The notes: a model not told the origin generated them from the sequence alone. A DNA stretch of 64,000 nucleotides from Glandiceps talaboti (GCF_964340395.1 NC_135550.1:32860176-32924175); one strand, 5' to 3'. Shown: positions 1-14,550, counted from the stretch's first letter. Numbers and translations: made by a program.

Positions 1-160
1 ACAACAAAATCATATAAAAGTTTCTTCAGAAAATGAGTAGGGTGGGTGCATGGTTGAATAGCATGGTGTAACAAACTGCATCTCACTTTGGTTACCTAGT
101 CTGGTTGTACTCAGATGTGTGTTGGTGTGTATTGTAGGATACAAGTGACATAAATATTCA

Positions 161-317
161 AATCACAACAGTATTAAAGAAGAAAAACTGGGTTCACTCT
201 CAACATGGACTACTTGATAGATTTAGATACCTCTATGAATCACAACAGTATTAAAGAAGAAAAACTGGGTTCACTCTCAACACGGACTACTTGATAGATT
301 TAGATACCTCTATGAAT
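161..317. repeat. 77-bp tandem duplication, two copies
   Basis: A unit beginning AATCACAACAGTATTAAAG at 161 recurs at 238 with one visible difference (CAACATGG versus CAACACGG). No coding content is seen. The near identity suggests a recent duplication. Confidence 0.9.
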
Positions 318-2550
318 TGAAGAATTTAGAAAATAACTATACAAAAGACATGTCTATCATGATGGTATAGACAGCCAAATAATTTTCTGTGACATGAAAC
401 TTTGTTTGAATAGTAGTATTTACTATGAAAACAGAGAAAAAAAATAGTGAAAATTATTATATAACGACAATAATTTGAAATAATCTGATAGAAATTCTAT
501 AAAGTAAATGTAGTGTGATTTGCCAAAATATTATTAAATTTACAGTAATTATTCTATTAAAAAAAGCACTTTGCCTGTGGAGCAATTTGGCGGGAAATGG
601 CGTAAGCCACAGAACGTACATTCTACCACAACAACAACCAAGGTTAATAAAAAACATCTGTACTGACACCAAATGTGACATTTTATCTCTCAAAACACAC
701 CAAATAAATATCACCCAGTAACTTTTTAATCTGAAATAGTTAATTATTCAATGGTTAAAAAAATTATTAATCATGTATGAATTAATATATGATATACAAT
801 GTACATACCGCGGCATTTTTACTGGATGAAGTGAGTGAGCAACTCTGTGAATTAAGTACGTCCAATATCCAGTAACAACTGCTACCTTGATTCTATTTCA
901 CCATTCTATGTTATAAATGTACTTAGGTGTGTACAATGTAGGCCACCATGATTCACAAACTGATGACACACAATCCACTTGAACTATAACAGACCAGCAG
1001 TTCACAAAGTGGTATTTCTTTCATTTCTATATATATATACATACATCCACTTGTACCTTCTGCTGTTTTGGGCTGCAAGGATTACTAGGGGTGGCTCTTA
1101 ATTTATAAATTATCATCAATAAAAAATGAATGCAAATTAAAGTTCATTGTTATTCAAATCATATCACAGCATGAACTCCGTCATGTGGGACATTCATTCT
1201 AAATATTCATTTTTAATGGTACATACATTGCCGGCATTCAGAGCTGTACACCATGGAATTTCAAAACACAACGAAAACAAATTCTAAATAAAATTATATG
1301 ATATTCAATTGATCAAAAGACCCCTCATGTGTTGCCATGGTGATAGGAATGTATTATACTGCTAGTTCCATCAAAAGCCACCAGAACTATTTGCTTATAC
1401 AGGCACATTAAGTATTTGTATACCATCTATACGGCAAATAGCAGGAAAACTGGTACCCTTTGTCGTCATTGACTAAAAACTATTTACTTTTGATTTGTAT
1501 TGTGTTATTCAAAACACTGACTAAATGAAAGGATGTATCATTCTACTGCTATTATTCTACATTATCTGGTTTCGGCCAAAAATTGAGAAAAAACGGTGAC
1601 CTAAACGGTGGATTGTGATGTGGCAAACACTATAATTTATGAGATATTAATATCTATGAGTCCCCGATTACATAGTATGCCTGGCTGTAAATGCAAACTG
1701 ACATTGTTTCCACTATATCCATAGCCTGCAGCTGGTCAACCTGCAAGTAGTTACAAACACAAATACACTGTTTGCAATATACTGTCAATGAAAACAGGTC
1801 AGCATATCTCTTCACTTTTTATTATCAGTATCTTCACATTTTTATTCTCTTAATTACTAATACCTTGATCTTTTTCATGACTTTTAATTATTCACCATAA
1901 TTCACAGAGTGAAACCAATGTATCAACAAAGAATTGACCACAACAATGAAACACCCCTACAGCCACTTGAGAATGGAACGAACAAAGGAAAAAGTGCAGT
2001 TGACTGAGTGTATGTCTGTCACTTTATTTACACTGATGAATAAATTAAACCAAGCACATAAAAAAATTCTACAAAGTTAAACTAAGTTACACATGTCATA
2101 GTTTTTATGAAATGATTTATCACTATGAAATCTTACAGAGTCATAATAAATTCTTATGAGTGAAGAGGTACACTCATGTAGGGCTTCAGTTGATAAAATT
2201 ACAGCAAGTGCAGCCAATCAGCAGCCAATCAGACAAAGGTTTGTTAACACATTTAAAATGATATAAGAGGGCTGATACTCAGATATAATGAGTACATCTA
2301 TCAATCTAATGTCATATATCTTATAGGCTGGCTATATCAGATAATGGTGTTAGATAGACACTTTTATCATACATGTAGTAGATGTGTAATGCTATGGAAA
2401 GAATGCTTTCTGTAGCATGTTATTAGTTTGTCATAACTTGCACCATAACCTGTGACACACCTTGTTGAAAGGTGGATTTTGCCATGTCCAGCAAAATCTC
2501 CCCATTAAAGGACAGTTTTGGGTGCCATTTTTTTTTCACTAATATATAGT
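318..2550. other. AT-rich DNA, nothing recognised
   Basis: No ORF here resembles a protein, no long repeat stands out, and CpG is sparse. It may be intronic or 3' untranslated sequence of a minus-strand gene whose first exon could lie near 14.2 kb, but nothing in the sequence proves it. Confidence 0.5.
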
Positions 2551-2558
2551 CTATGTAG

Positions 2559-2576
2559 GGGGGGGGGGGGGGGGGT
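2559..2576. repeat. Poly-G tract
   Basis: A run of about 18 consecutive G on the plus strand. Low complexity, with no gene context. Confidence 0.85.
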
Positions 2577-2937
2577 TTACTTATGATCTACATCAGACCT
2601 ATCTCTTTGAGGCATATTGCAAATATTGAAACTTAATGCATTCTGAGGTTTTTGGGGACATTGGTGGTACAGATCACTAACCCTTACTTCCAAAGGTCAC
2701 ATCATCTTTGGCTTCCACACAGGCAAAGTCTGGAATACCTAACATATTATCAAGTTACTGAATGAATCATTTACTGGCGTCCTACCCAAGGTAGCCTTAA
2801 ATCTATTCCTATGATCTAGACATTTCATTTCCCCTTTTCTAAATTGAACCTATGCTAAATTTAGGGAATTTCAAAAATACTTTGCAGCAAGACAGGGTGC
2901 ATTTTCTCGGCCAAATTCTGGACATTTCACCCAACAC

Positions 2938-2949
2938 CCCCCCCCCCAA

Positions 2950-2994
<45 letters not shown>
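2938..2994. repeat. C-run followed by (CA)n microsatellite
   Basis: A run of C leads into about 20 CA dinucleotides. The short ORFs across it are simply translated dinucleotide repeat. Confidence 0.95.
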
Positions 2995-2995
<1 letters not shown>

Positions 2996-5967
2996 ATTTT
3001 AATCCCCATTGTACTGTTATATGCTAACATGGACTAGGAATCCAGTCTTCTCAGCAAAGTTACAAATGAAAACAACAAAATACAAATCTTCTGCAAGTAA
3101 AATCGTGACTTGCAATCTTTTTCACTTCCTTTCAACGAGGTGTACATTGCTTCCTGACATTCAATTATTAATAACATTTTATAATGGTATCTACATTTTA
3201 ATATATCACAGTATTCACTTCCAGGAATAAAAGTAGCTACAGCTGATTTGATGGGAAGTTGTTAGAAGTACATAACTGATGCTGGAACTGTTTACTTTAT
3301 CTTTAAAGTCAACATTACATGTACACTTTACAGATTAAATACTGAATAGATTACATCAACTTTGTACAGATATTACAAAAACTGTAAAGACACCTTTCTT
3401 TGACCCTTTACTCACATTTATTGTTGTCTGAGGTTGTAAGGAACTCTTTTCCCTATTAATCTCTCTTGTCTGTACAGTATGCCATGTCATGCTGCCAAAG
3501 CAAGGGTTAATTAGGGCTGAACAACACAATGCATCTTTACACTAAATTAAAGTCTATTAAGCTATCTATAGCATGGAATCCTTGCTGTCCTGGTCTACAA
3601 TAACAATACATTCTACAATTACCAATGATGCAAACAAACAGACATTTGCTATTCATATTGTGTTTGCATGTTGATGCACTATGCTAAGATATGAGGAGTT
3701 ACAATCAAATTAGAATATCAAATACACCAGAACTGATGAATTGATGAAGGGCTTCCATAAACATAACAACAACCCCTCATGGAATGGACATACACAAATC
3801 ATGTACTAACAGTACCACATCAGATACTGGTATATCACATCGTTGAAAACCACAGCCTCTTTTACAACACCATCCAAAATGTGCCGTCCTGCAAGAATGG
3901 TATATGTATCACTACTACTGTGAATACAATCTACACAGTGTACTAAACACGTCCACCATATTAATACAACACATCCAACAATATTACAACTGTCTGCCAT
4001 AATCAAGACATTGTAATTTGTATCTTTTCATGTTGTGAGGTCAAAAAGTACACCAACTAAGTATTCACTGCAATCAACTGATACTATACTACTTGTATCT
4101 CTCACGGTGGTATTTGTACTAAATCAGTTTTTTGCTGTCAACAAGCGACAGGATGTCAGTGGACGTTTTGTCTCATTACAGCATCATATTAAATCCTACT
4201 GCCTCATTTAAACATTCCAAAATAGTACTAGATAATCAAGCTATTTTTCTCATTCTGTTTAGATGCTTTGTATACTGATATGGTATGTGCATAATTCCAT
4301 TCATTGACAAAGCTGTGGAAACTATGTAAATAGATGTGAATGGTGGCAAGCATTATACATTGTCTTTGTATACTAGTACTACAAAATAGAAATCCTGACT
4401 ACAGTTTTTCTGAAGTCAGTCAGATTTAAATCCGTAAAATCTTGATTGATATTTCACAAATCCTCCCAAACTAACTGTTTGCCATCATGCAATTATTACT
4501 AGCCCTTCCCATGGTATACAGCATAAACCAATCAGACTAGCAGCTATCATAACTGAAGCCTTCATGTCAGACAGATTGTGAGAATTGAACACGTGTGTGT
4601 GTCAGGACCTAACAATACAAGTACCATGCCATGAAACGCCATGGGGATTTGATGATCATTATACCTTGCCTACTATTCCAAATACAAATACAAAATAAAT
4701 GACTGCACAATCATTCCAAATCAATACGAAATCCTGGTGTTTGAGGGCAAATATAGCATAATAAATAAAGCTGCATAATCTGATGAAAAGGGAGCACAAA
4801 ATCCAATTTTCATTAACTACATTATTTTCAATTAGTATAAGTTTATTATCAAGTGAGGTCACTCAAGGTAATACCATTTTCATATTTTATAGATTTTCAA
4901 GTAATTAAATTGAAAGAGAAAAAATTCAATTCCGGCTATAAAACTCTGAATGTTTACTTAGTAGTAATCAAATTAGAAGTTTTCAGTGTTAGTTTAGGGG
5001 AGAGAATAATGATTAAGGCTGGTGTGGAGATTGCCAAAAAAACATATTCACAGACTGACATGCTGTGCTGAGAAAAGCACTCTAAATTGCCTTTCCTGTC
5101 AAAAAATTCCACAACAATGCCCTGCAATGCATTATTCATGGGATATAGAGCTCTTCAAACCACAACATAACATGCTTTACTAAGCATTGTTGTTACTATT
5201 GTCATGTAAATTGATCTTTGTCATGCAAATTCCTAAATTAAACATCCCTTTCATCCTTAATTTTAACTCTCTGAACAAAATACCAATGACTTACCAACTC
5301 ACTGCCAATGTATACATTTACTAATATTTGAAATAAAATTTCCCAATTTTAGTCATTTTATTATGTACGACACCCGTTTCTGCAGAATGCAATCTTTGCT
5401 GTTACAGTTGGGTACAAAACTTAAGAGTATTAAAAAACAAGTATTTCTACACGTAATTTGAAACAGACAAATATTGACAATTGCAAAAGGGAAAGTATAG
5501 GCTCTGCATACATAAACATGGCATCAATTGTTTTACTAAGGTAAGGTTACAAAGCTTAGTACATATCTCTACATTTACAATTTTAGTTCTAGAATTAACT
5601 GTAACTACTGGGTTTCAAAGTTAACATGCCTACCCCATTAAATACATGTAAGAGTTCTTAGTACTAATTATTGTGTTGTTAATTAGAATGCAATTTTTTA
5701 AAACATATTTGGAGTTGCTAGAATACACACAACTAAAAGGAATTAAGTACATACAATTTCAATCTAAAATAGATTCAGACACAGATAAATACTATAACAA
5801 TGATCTAGGACTACAGGAAGAACCTAAGTGTTATCTCTATCTGATACAATTAGTCAGTTACACACTTATTATGTTTACAGTTTTTATCTACAGTTACTGG
5901 TAGTAGTGGTGGTGGTAGCAGTTAGATTTGGGTCAGTACAAATTTCATGCTATATAGACCAACATAC
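2995..5967. other. AT-rich DNA, nothing recognised
   Basis: Only short ORFs without recognisable motifs occur on either strand. No RNA gene or mobile element was identified. Confidence 0.45.
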
Positions 5968-6033
5968 CTGATCTCATTAGCCATTTTGGCTTTTTCCTAT
6001 TCCCAGACAGCGTATGCGCGGAAACAGAAGCAA
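5968..6033 (-). CDS. Candidate 66-nt internal exon of an unidentified minus-strand gene
   Basis: On the minus strand a good acceptor (CCTTTATAG) and a strong donor (CAG|GTATGT) bracket 66 nt. Two of the three frames contain stops. The open one reads as a basic peptide containing SGNRKKPKWLMRS. The segment carries several CpGs (CCGCGC, TACGC) in a region almost free of them, as coding exons often do. I do not recognise the protein and found no confident partner exons. If real, it would belong to a gene transcribed leftward, perhaps starting in the CpG-richer zone near 14.2 kb. It could also be a chance pairing of splice-like sites. Confidence 0.3.
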
Positions 6034-9000
6034 CTATAAAGGCAACACCCTTGCCCACTGTAAGGCAACCAATCAAGTGATACACTGTCAATTCATTATA
6101 TACTTATATAAAATTACCAATCTGACTCAAACAAACACAAAAGATATTGTGATGTAAAGGAGCATTACATTAAACAAAGATAACACACAAGATCTAATGA
6201 ATATTGCCACTTGATTGGAGGAAAGCTGTACATTTATCTACTGTGTCTGTAGTGACAGTTGGTGATATCAACTCATTGCCAGAAGGCAGTTATGTATGAT
6301 ATGATTAAAGTGGGATTTTGAGAATAGGCGTTAAATTAGTTTTTTCTGATAAATGCACTACATATTTGTGGACATGATACTTAACTTTCACAGGCCACTT
6401 TGACCACAGGTATACAAACACAGACATAATATACACAATTGTTCATGGAATAACGCATATTTTATAGTAGTCAAATTATTGTATTCAGTATCAAAACAAA
6501 ACAAAACATCAGGTTCTGACAGGTTCTACAATTGTTATCATCAAATCTGAAAGAAATGCAAAAGCACATTAAAATAGTTGACATATTTGTGTCTGAATGT
6601 ACATGTGGGTGTGACAGTTTGTAATAGGAAAGATGTGTTCCTCAGACTAGTAATATCTGTCAATATTCTAGCAGCAACCTTGCCAACTGCCAGCAGCGTA
6701 CACCATACCATAACTTGTACAGTCAGGTCTGTAAGTATAATGCTAATGTAAGTTACTGTTTACATTTACTGGACCGTGACATTCTACAACTGTAGTCTCA
6801 CTCTACCAGAATATAGACTTTCACTGACTTCACAACAACGGAATGTCATACAGACTACAAAATAGGGCATGTATTGTGTGTAGGAATGACTCCATGAACC
6901 TAGTAGCTGAGATGCACTATTGAAATAAAACAAAGTTTCAACTCTTTCTTCAGTCCACAGCTACTGGAAACTGTTCGGGAAGAATTTTTTTAACTGTTAA
7001 TGAATACATCTGGAATATAATCCATTATGGATGAAATTAAATGACAAAGAACTGAAAAAAATAAAGTGAAACTTGGTTTATTCTGTTTCTGTATTGTGGT
7101 CGTAACAATTCAAGCATGTCATCCATACAACAGATATGCGCTTTTTTCACATCATCATTAAAGCAATTGTTGACAATGATTACTGTGATGCTGTAAAATG
7201 AAATAACATCAAAGTTAGAACATAAATATTGTAGCAGGTGCATGTTTCAAGGGTCACTATACATATTGACTAGAAATTTACAATCCAAGAATTCATCTTG
7301 CTATATAAAGCCATAAAAATTGTGAAAATTACTATCATTTATCACATCAAGCCATCTGTCTAATTTCATCAAATTTTCTCAATATTAAGTAGATGATGTG
7401 ATCAATCTTGATAAACATATCAAATCTCATTTTGAAAGTTATCCTAACAGTGCGAACAAAAAGCAGCCCTGACCTAACAGAATGCCGCTATCCCTCCAGG
7501 CTATACAATCCTCAAAACAAAGCAACTTTCCATGGTCCCAACAGTTACAACTTTATCTGAGTTTTCACTTGAGGTGTTTCTTGTATTTAGCTATCAATCA
7601 CCACGTACTTTCATGCACAACTGGACTGGAAAATTTAACTTTATATTGGGAACTAATTTTGTGTGTGAGAGAAAACACAATATCCCTGAGGTGGCATAAA
7701 GACACACGGATGATACTGATCTACCATGACAACATCACGTTGCATTATTAATTCACTTTCACTTATTTCAATAATTACACAATGTTTGATTACTATTCCT
7801 ATTCAAACATATTTATCATAGTTATGATTTGTTGTATGCTGTCTGACTACATTAATCACAACGTGTGCTTATGACAGTGCAGACAGAGTCCAAGAAGACA
7901 AAGATAACAATAGAAATAGGAAATGTATTGAATACGCTGAACATGACACTGACAGTATAGTTGACCTTCACCTTCATCAGGTCACCAAGACACAAGTCAA
8001 TGACATACCTAACTTACTCTTGACCTGAAATTCTTGTTTTTCAATTATATCTATTACAATATGCCATTTATACTGTGGATCATTCCCATGATGGTCATTT
8101 GGAGTCAAAATGTATGGAAATTCACCCCTATAAATATCAGTCAGTGTTTAAAACATATCCCTATGGTACATGCACATACTTTGAATCAACTGACCTCAAA
8201 CTGGTGTCCTGATGCCTACATTCTCACACCCTGGAGCATTACAAGTGGTCCCATGGGTTATATACACATCTATCAATTTGACAGGGGTTGCCATTTTTTT
8301 CAACCTCTGACCTCTGTATTCACCTAAGTTTTTTGTCTGTGTTTAATTCCTTTGACTGTGAGGTAGGTCACATCAAAAATTGGAGCTACTACCCTGTCTC
8401 TACATTGTATATCTTTCATGATTTTTTTTTGTCCAATCTAAAGTACACTCTATTGATAAATGTTTCAGCTCACAACTTTTGTAAACTTTTCAGCTGTACA
8501 GGTAAATATACACTTCCATATATCCCAGTTACAACACAAAGTCTACTTTCATCTGTGTGCAAAATCTCACTGCACTCAAGTAAATTAAAGAGCTTGACCA
8601 ATTCTTGGCCATAAAATTCCTAGTTCTGATGACAAACTTTCAAAAAAAATGAAATCACTTTATATTATAAAGTCACACATGTGATGATTAATGAGTTTTT
8701 CTCATGATATATGGAGTATTTGTTTTCATTTTTTCCATACAATGTGGCAATAATAGTAGATGCAATCTGTAAGCAGACAATGGATCACTGACTACAGTGA
8801 AACTGCACATACTATAGGGAGTCACACAGTAGTTGTAACCCTATACTTTTCTCAGAGCCCTGACATTCTGGGGTACTGTACTGGACACTTCAATATGATG
8901 ACCTAAATATTAATGTCGGGTATGGTTTGTTAGTTGCTTGTGATGTGAATTTACCAAATCAAAGTCTGACATCAAAATGAAAAGTGACAAAATAATATCG

Positions 9001-9300
9001 AAACTAAGCACAACTTTAGGTCTTTGTGGAATTTCCTAAGGAAATATAGTCTGTCAAAGTCATGTAAGAGACCACTAAACTGTATGATATAAAATATACG
9101 CTGTCAAAGTCATGTAAAAGATTACTCATGTAAATGCTGGCTATGCTAGGCTATGTATGGTTATTCAATCTACATTTGTATATGTAAACATGTTTAGACT
9201 GATCAAAATCTAACAAAGACTGATTGACACAAGAAACTTCAAAACAATAGAAATTAAAAGTTCTTGTACAAAGTGTGTGCCTTGGCAGGGTCATTCAAAA
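6034..9300. other. AT-rich DNA, nothing recognised
   Basis: ORFs near 7.5 kb and 8.0-8.6 kb are up to about 108 aa but have no domain signature, no CpG enrichment and no convincing splice sites. I see no gene. Confidence 0.45.
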
Positions 9301-9317
9301 CACAAAGCTTTCAAAAT

Positions 9318-9362
9318 ACACACACGCACGCACGCACGCACACACGCACACACACACACACA
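9318..9362. repeat. (CA)n / (CGCA)n microsatellite
   Basis: A mixed run of ACAC and GCAC units. The ORF covering it is a His/Thr-rich artefact of the repeat. Confidence 0.9.
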
Positions 9363-10189
9363 TTCCTGACTTGTAAATGCAGTTTGACCTTGCTTCACAG
9401 TTTATCTATAAGGTACACTAAGAAACAGTCATTAAACACAGAATACATTTGTAGGTTAGGACATCACCAAAGAATTTACTTTCATTGGTGTTTACATTAC
9501 AAAGTCCTTCATATAAAGTAGACTATCAAAGATACATATACCTGTTATAAACCAAATTACAAATGGCACATGCCTACAACTATTCCTCATGCTCCCTGAC
9601 CTCCACAGTACCTGATCTAGTCAAATCCCTGAAGTCATAAATGAGTTTTACAGGACAGGGTGTCTGGACACCCAGTGTCTTAGTAGATATGTGGCAGACT
9701 GAGTCGCAGACTGAGTCACTATGTTGACACAGTGACTGCAAAGCTGGTATTTCTGACTTCTATGCTGTGTGACCTTGACCTAACAACTGTGTAATGTTCA
9801 AGTTTACAGCCATCATTGATCATTCACTGATCCACACATGAAAAGTCATTACCACTCTAGTTAACTCCTACAGGTGTTTGCATCAGTAAAAGTACAGCGA
9901 GATCACACATTTACAAAATATGCTCAAGACAATGAATAATTTCATCCCTTGTTCTAATACACTCAGTACTATACTCAATGCTGGTATACTATTACCTTCC
10001 AGCAATTAAAGAGACTAGTTTATAAATCAGTCATAGCATAAACTCATTCCTATTTTTAGGGACCAGCTGGCTGAATACAATATATTGTGGCTGTAAATAG
10101 CAACTGACATTAATACAGAAAAAAATAGACTACAGTACAGACCTGGATATGTGTCATAATATACCAGTCTGGAATTTATTCTATCCTAG

Positions 10190-10945
10190 AGATAAACCGG
10201 GCTGTACCCACCATTCAAATTACAAACCTGGGCTTGTAATTGTACCCACCATTCAAATTATAAACCTGGGCTTGTACCCACCATTCAAATTATAAACCTG
10301 GGCTTGTACCCACCATTCAAATTATAAACCTGGGCTTGTACCCACCATTTAAATTATAAACCTGGGCTTGTACCCACCATTCACATTATAAACCTGGGCT
10401 TGTACCCACCATTCACATTATAAACCTGGGCTTGTACCCACCATTCAAATTATAAACCTGGGCTTGTACCCACAATTCATATTATAAACCTGGGCTTGTA
10501 CCCACCATTCAAATTATAAACCTGGGCTTGTACCAACCATTCATACTATAAACCTGGGCTTGTACCCTCCATTCATATTATAAACCTGGGCTTGTACCCA
10601 CCAATCAAAATATAAACCTGGGCTTGTACCCACCAATCAAAATATAAACCTGGGCTTGTACCCTCCATTCATATTATAAACCTGGGCTTGTAATTGTACC
10701 CACCATTCATATTATAATCCTGGGCTTGTACCAACCATTCATATTATAAACCTGGGCTTGTACCCACCAATCAAAATATAAACCTGGGCTTGTAATTGTA
10801 CCCACCATTCAAATTATAAACCTGGGCCTGTACCAACCATTCAAATTATAAACCTGGGCTTGTACCCAACATTCATATTATAAACCTGGGCTTGTACCCA
10901 CCAATCATATTATAAACCTGGGCTTGTACCCAACATTCATATAAA
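10190..10945. repeat. 32-bp minisatellite array, about 23 copies
   Basis: A unit read as ATAAACCTGGGCTTGTACCC followed by ACCATTCAAATT repeats head to tail. Several copies carry a short insertion (TTGTAATTGTACCC), and the last third of the unit varies (CAAATT, CATATT, CAAAAT). Copies are contiguous without unique spacers, so this is a tandem array and not a CRISPR. Confidence 0.95.
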
Positions 10946-11116
10946 GTCCCTGACACTGACTAACTTATTACATAGGTCCCTGATACTGTGTGTTTTCTGT
11001 TATCTCTCCTAATCATTATCTTATCATTTTGGAATTTCATAATCTCATACAATTTCATTAGTTGACAAGTACTGTACGGTACCAGTGTTTTATTTAAGGG
11101 CGGTAAGTAGGTAAAA

Positions 11117-11229
11117 TCTACCGGGGTTCCCACATCATTTTACCGGGGTTCCCCACCTAAACTATGATACATTGCATGGGAAGCACTACCAGTTTTACCT
11201 CTTTCCCCCTTTCTGTTACCGGGGTTCCC
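11117..11229 (+). repeat. Three copies of a TACCGGGGTTCCC motif
   Basis: The 13-mer TACCGGGGTTCCC occurs near 11119, 11141 and 11217 in otherwise AT-rich DNA. Spacing is unequal, so it is not a simple tandem repeat. It may be a remnant of a dispersed element. Confidence 0.6.
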
Positions 11230-11239
11230 AAACATTAGC

Positions 11240-13500
11240 AAAAACACTGAGTACCAACATGAACTTGACACAGAGTACCTGTGCACTAATACTTACAGTT
11301 ACTGCAAGTTATGATACACCCAACAATAAAATCTCAGAATTTGACTGCATGAACTTCTGCTTCATTTACTTAACATTTATCATATTAAACTGCCTAAAAT
11401 AAGTCAAATGCACTGTTGAAAGTACAGAGGTCTTGTCCTGCTTCCCATTGGCAATTTGCAACAACATTGTTGACTGGCTTGGCCAAGGAGTTGATGGTGA
11501 CTAAAAGGACTTTTAAAGTGAACTATCTATTGTTCATTATAGCTGTAGTGACTGTGGTAAGTTTGACTGGATGTCAGATCCTTCATCATAGAAAGAATGC
11601 CACGTACTTACTCTCATCTGTTCATTCTAAACCCTCACACATTTCACACAGGTGAGTCCCAGTCAAGTATCCTAGCAACCACACTATTCTGCAATCATTA
11701 ACACTTCTAGTACCACTAACATCATGCCTCTACAATTTTACAGTATACATTTTACTTTCTGTTTACTTTTCACTTGGTTTTTCTACCTTGTACAGTTTAG
11801 CATCTGACTAGGTTGGGCCTTCAAACTATGGCGTTAAAGGAATGTCACTAATGCAATGACGGATATCAATACACATTTTCTGATATCATAAAAAAGCATA
11901 GCACCTTATTTTCTATAGATGTACACATGTTGACAGTCTTCTAGACAAAGACATAGAGAAGGACAGTGACTTCCTATCATGAAATGAATACTTCCTGTAT
12001 TCATTAGTTTATGGTATTTGGGTGTCAAGGTTTATGGCAACATCACCTGTCTACTTGATATGACCTATGATTTGTGAAACCCTCAAGAACACCAAACACT
12101 CCAACATCAAATACCTGTGCACTGAACTGGAATTTCAAAATCATTAGCAAAGTCCATGGTACGTAAAACTATGAGAGGGAGCATTAAAAAAGCTGATAAT
12201 GGTACTCTCTAAGATTTGGTCTGTCAAGTCAAGGTTCGTATAGTGGGATAAAAATTATTGGCTTAGCATAAAGTTGGATTTAAAAAAATTGTTATCAAAT
12301 AGAGAACTGAAATCAACTTCTAAACCAAACAGATACACTCAGTTTAGTTTCACTTCAATGGGCATAAATTGTAGTTCAAATAAATTCTGCTGATACCCAA
12401 CCCAATTTTTCAGACATACTCAGCAGCAGTTGAGTGGTGTGAAGTAGTTTAGAAGGTCTACTATTTCAAGTAATGTGCAGTCTTGACTGGGTGTTTATTG
12501 TTGACATTTGGGGGTGAGGCTAAAAGCTGATGTTAACTATCAAAGGCAAACAATACAAAACAAGTGGTTGAACCTTTCTGTGGACAATGCCAAGGGTTTC
12601 ACACTACTCATATCATAATGCAACTGTACTAAACTTCATACAAATGATTGACAATATTATTACTAGCAACTTGTCACATTGGAATTTAACAATTCAAATT
12701 GAGTACGCTCTTCAGTAGTGGTTCGTAATAATTCACAACATAAAACTTTGGAATTTCACATACAATTGCAACATATAAATGTATTTGTTTCCTTAGCTAG
12801 AAATGGTTCTTGACTTGAACACAAGTTGAAGTAGAACTGTTCAAGTAAATTGTAGATTGCCTACAAAAGCTACTTGCTGATTTTACTTTTCTTTTACATT
12901 TGTGAATACTTCAAGGCCATTTAGATTTTATCCCTGTGAGTTAATTGAGATGCAAAGAATGTTGCTTCAATCATTACCTAACAGTAGCCTTGCTATACCT
13001 ATTATCACCTCACTCCTAAATCACATATTAAAAAGACTGTAAATGCAGTCATATCAGAAACCTGTTAAAACCCATTTTCCATCAATTTAGCTGTCCCACT
13101 CTATTCTTTGAATTTACTCTGTAAGTGAATGTATTTCTATAATCAAATAGCCTTACTGATGTCGACTTTAAAAGGATTAAAATTTAAAGGATTTCATTCT
13201 CTATGGGGGGGGGGGTGCAGTTCATGAATTGGTTGTAAGATATTATGTATACAAGAGTCTGTTTACATTACTTTTATTTTTCCTTTCATCAAAACCTATC
13301 AAAAATATTCAGCAACTATCATCAATTTGATTGTTGAAAATTTTGCTCTGCTGAGTGTTTTTGACTTATCCCCCAACATACACATTCTGGTTCATTAGCT
13401 CAATCAATAAGTTGGGGGCAGGGGTTGCATGAAACACGAATTTATAGCATTTATGGTTTGGCTGGAATTTCTACAACATAGTTTTGTTGATATGTAAACT
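11240..13500. other. Unassigned AT-rich DNA
   Basis: No supported gene. A short G-run lies near 13205. The ORF at 11416-11655 has a hydrophobic stretch but no other support. Confidence 0.45.
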
Positions 13501-13599
13501 TGAGACTGAGATAAAATGGTTTGATACCAAGGTACCTATCTTTATATATTTGCATTAGGTTGAAGTTAACACTTAATTCCACACCAACAAAACTGGTAT

Positions 13600-14550
13600 A
13601 CTGGTGGAGATGCATTATTTGCGAACTGAGCGAGTTTACCACAATTATTGACAACATGGCCAGGGCCAGCATGGAATCCACTATTGATCAACATGTACTC
13701 TTTTGTTGTGTAACGAAACGTCTTTCAGAGGTGTGTCTATTGTCACAACTTAGCCTAGCAAATAGAAGGTTCAAAAGGCGTGGTGACGGCACCGCTCTTT
13801 TCTGTTTTGAAGAAAACCATTTTCTCGGCACTACGTCAAAACGTGGAAGGTACGAAATGCCGGCCACATTGAGTGTCACTGATAAATGTCACGTACGAAT
13901 TCGCACGTCCACTGAAATCCTTGAAGTTTTACCTTCTTAAAGTAGTTGGCGTTTACTTGAAAAGGAAATCCATAAAACATTAGAAGTCATTGAAATAACA
14001 ATGGAGGGAAGAATGTGTGTAAAGAGGACCAAGAGAAGTTCTGCTTCGATGACATCTTGGCCATCAACCCGGAAGTGCATCATATACTTTAAGAAGCTTC
14101 TAAGGAACAAAAATAAGAAATATCTGAAATACAGAAAGGAATGTTAATCTTCCAAATGAAGCCGTTAAAATCAGGGCTTTAAAAAGTCATACCTGTTACG
14201 CGCTATCCGTTATAGCGAGAGAAACACCTGCCTTCCGTTCTACGCCGCTGTACACACGTCAGGCTGATAAGCTGGGCGGGTGAACGCACTCGAGAGTCGC
14301 GGTAAAATACTTTGCGTAATTCAGTAGTCTTTCTCCACAATTTGTCTTTCGTGCATTAAGAAACCTCACAGACATTCGTCCCAGTCTGTCCTGTTGCGGG
14401 ACTGGTAACCTCCACTCGAAATACTTGTGAATTCAGTCCCTATTCAAGCGGGAAACGCCACATCGCAAAAGACATCGGTCCCTTGTCATCGTAGCGCTTT
14501 GTCAATATGGCCGCCGAAAAACCAATGCATACCAAGCATAGTTAGCCACT
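13600..14550 (-). promoter_or_regulatory. CpG-richer promoter zone with a possible minus-strand first exon
   Basis: CpG dinucleotides, rare upstream, become frequent from about 13.6 kb and peak between 14.19 and 14.53 kb. On the minus strand a strong donor (AACAG|GTATGACT) lies at about 14192, which could end a 5' untranslated first exon of a gene running left. A plus-strand ORF of 139 aa (13521-13940) overlaps part of the zone but has no recognisable motif, and a plus-strand start here is also possible. Promoter assignment rests on base composition and one splice-like site only. Confidence 0.35.

Noticed and set aside
10190-10945. Regularly spaced repeats that look CRISPR-like
   Set aside because: Units are contiguous 32-bp tandem copies with no unique spacers, in a eukaryotic genome without cas genes.
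13521-13940. 139-aa plus-strand ORF in the CpG-richer zone
   Set aside because: No recognisable motif, no clear splice partner, and CpG enrichment is better explained by a promoter; not called as a gene.
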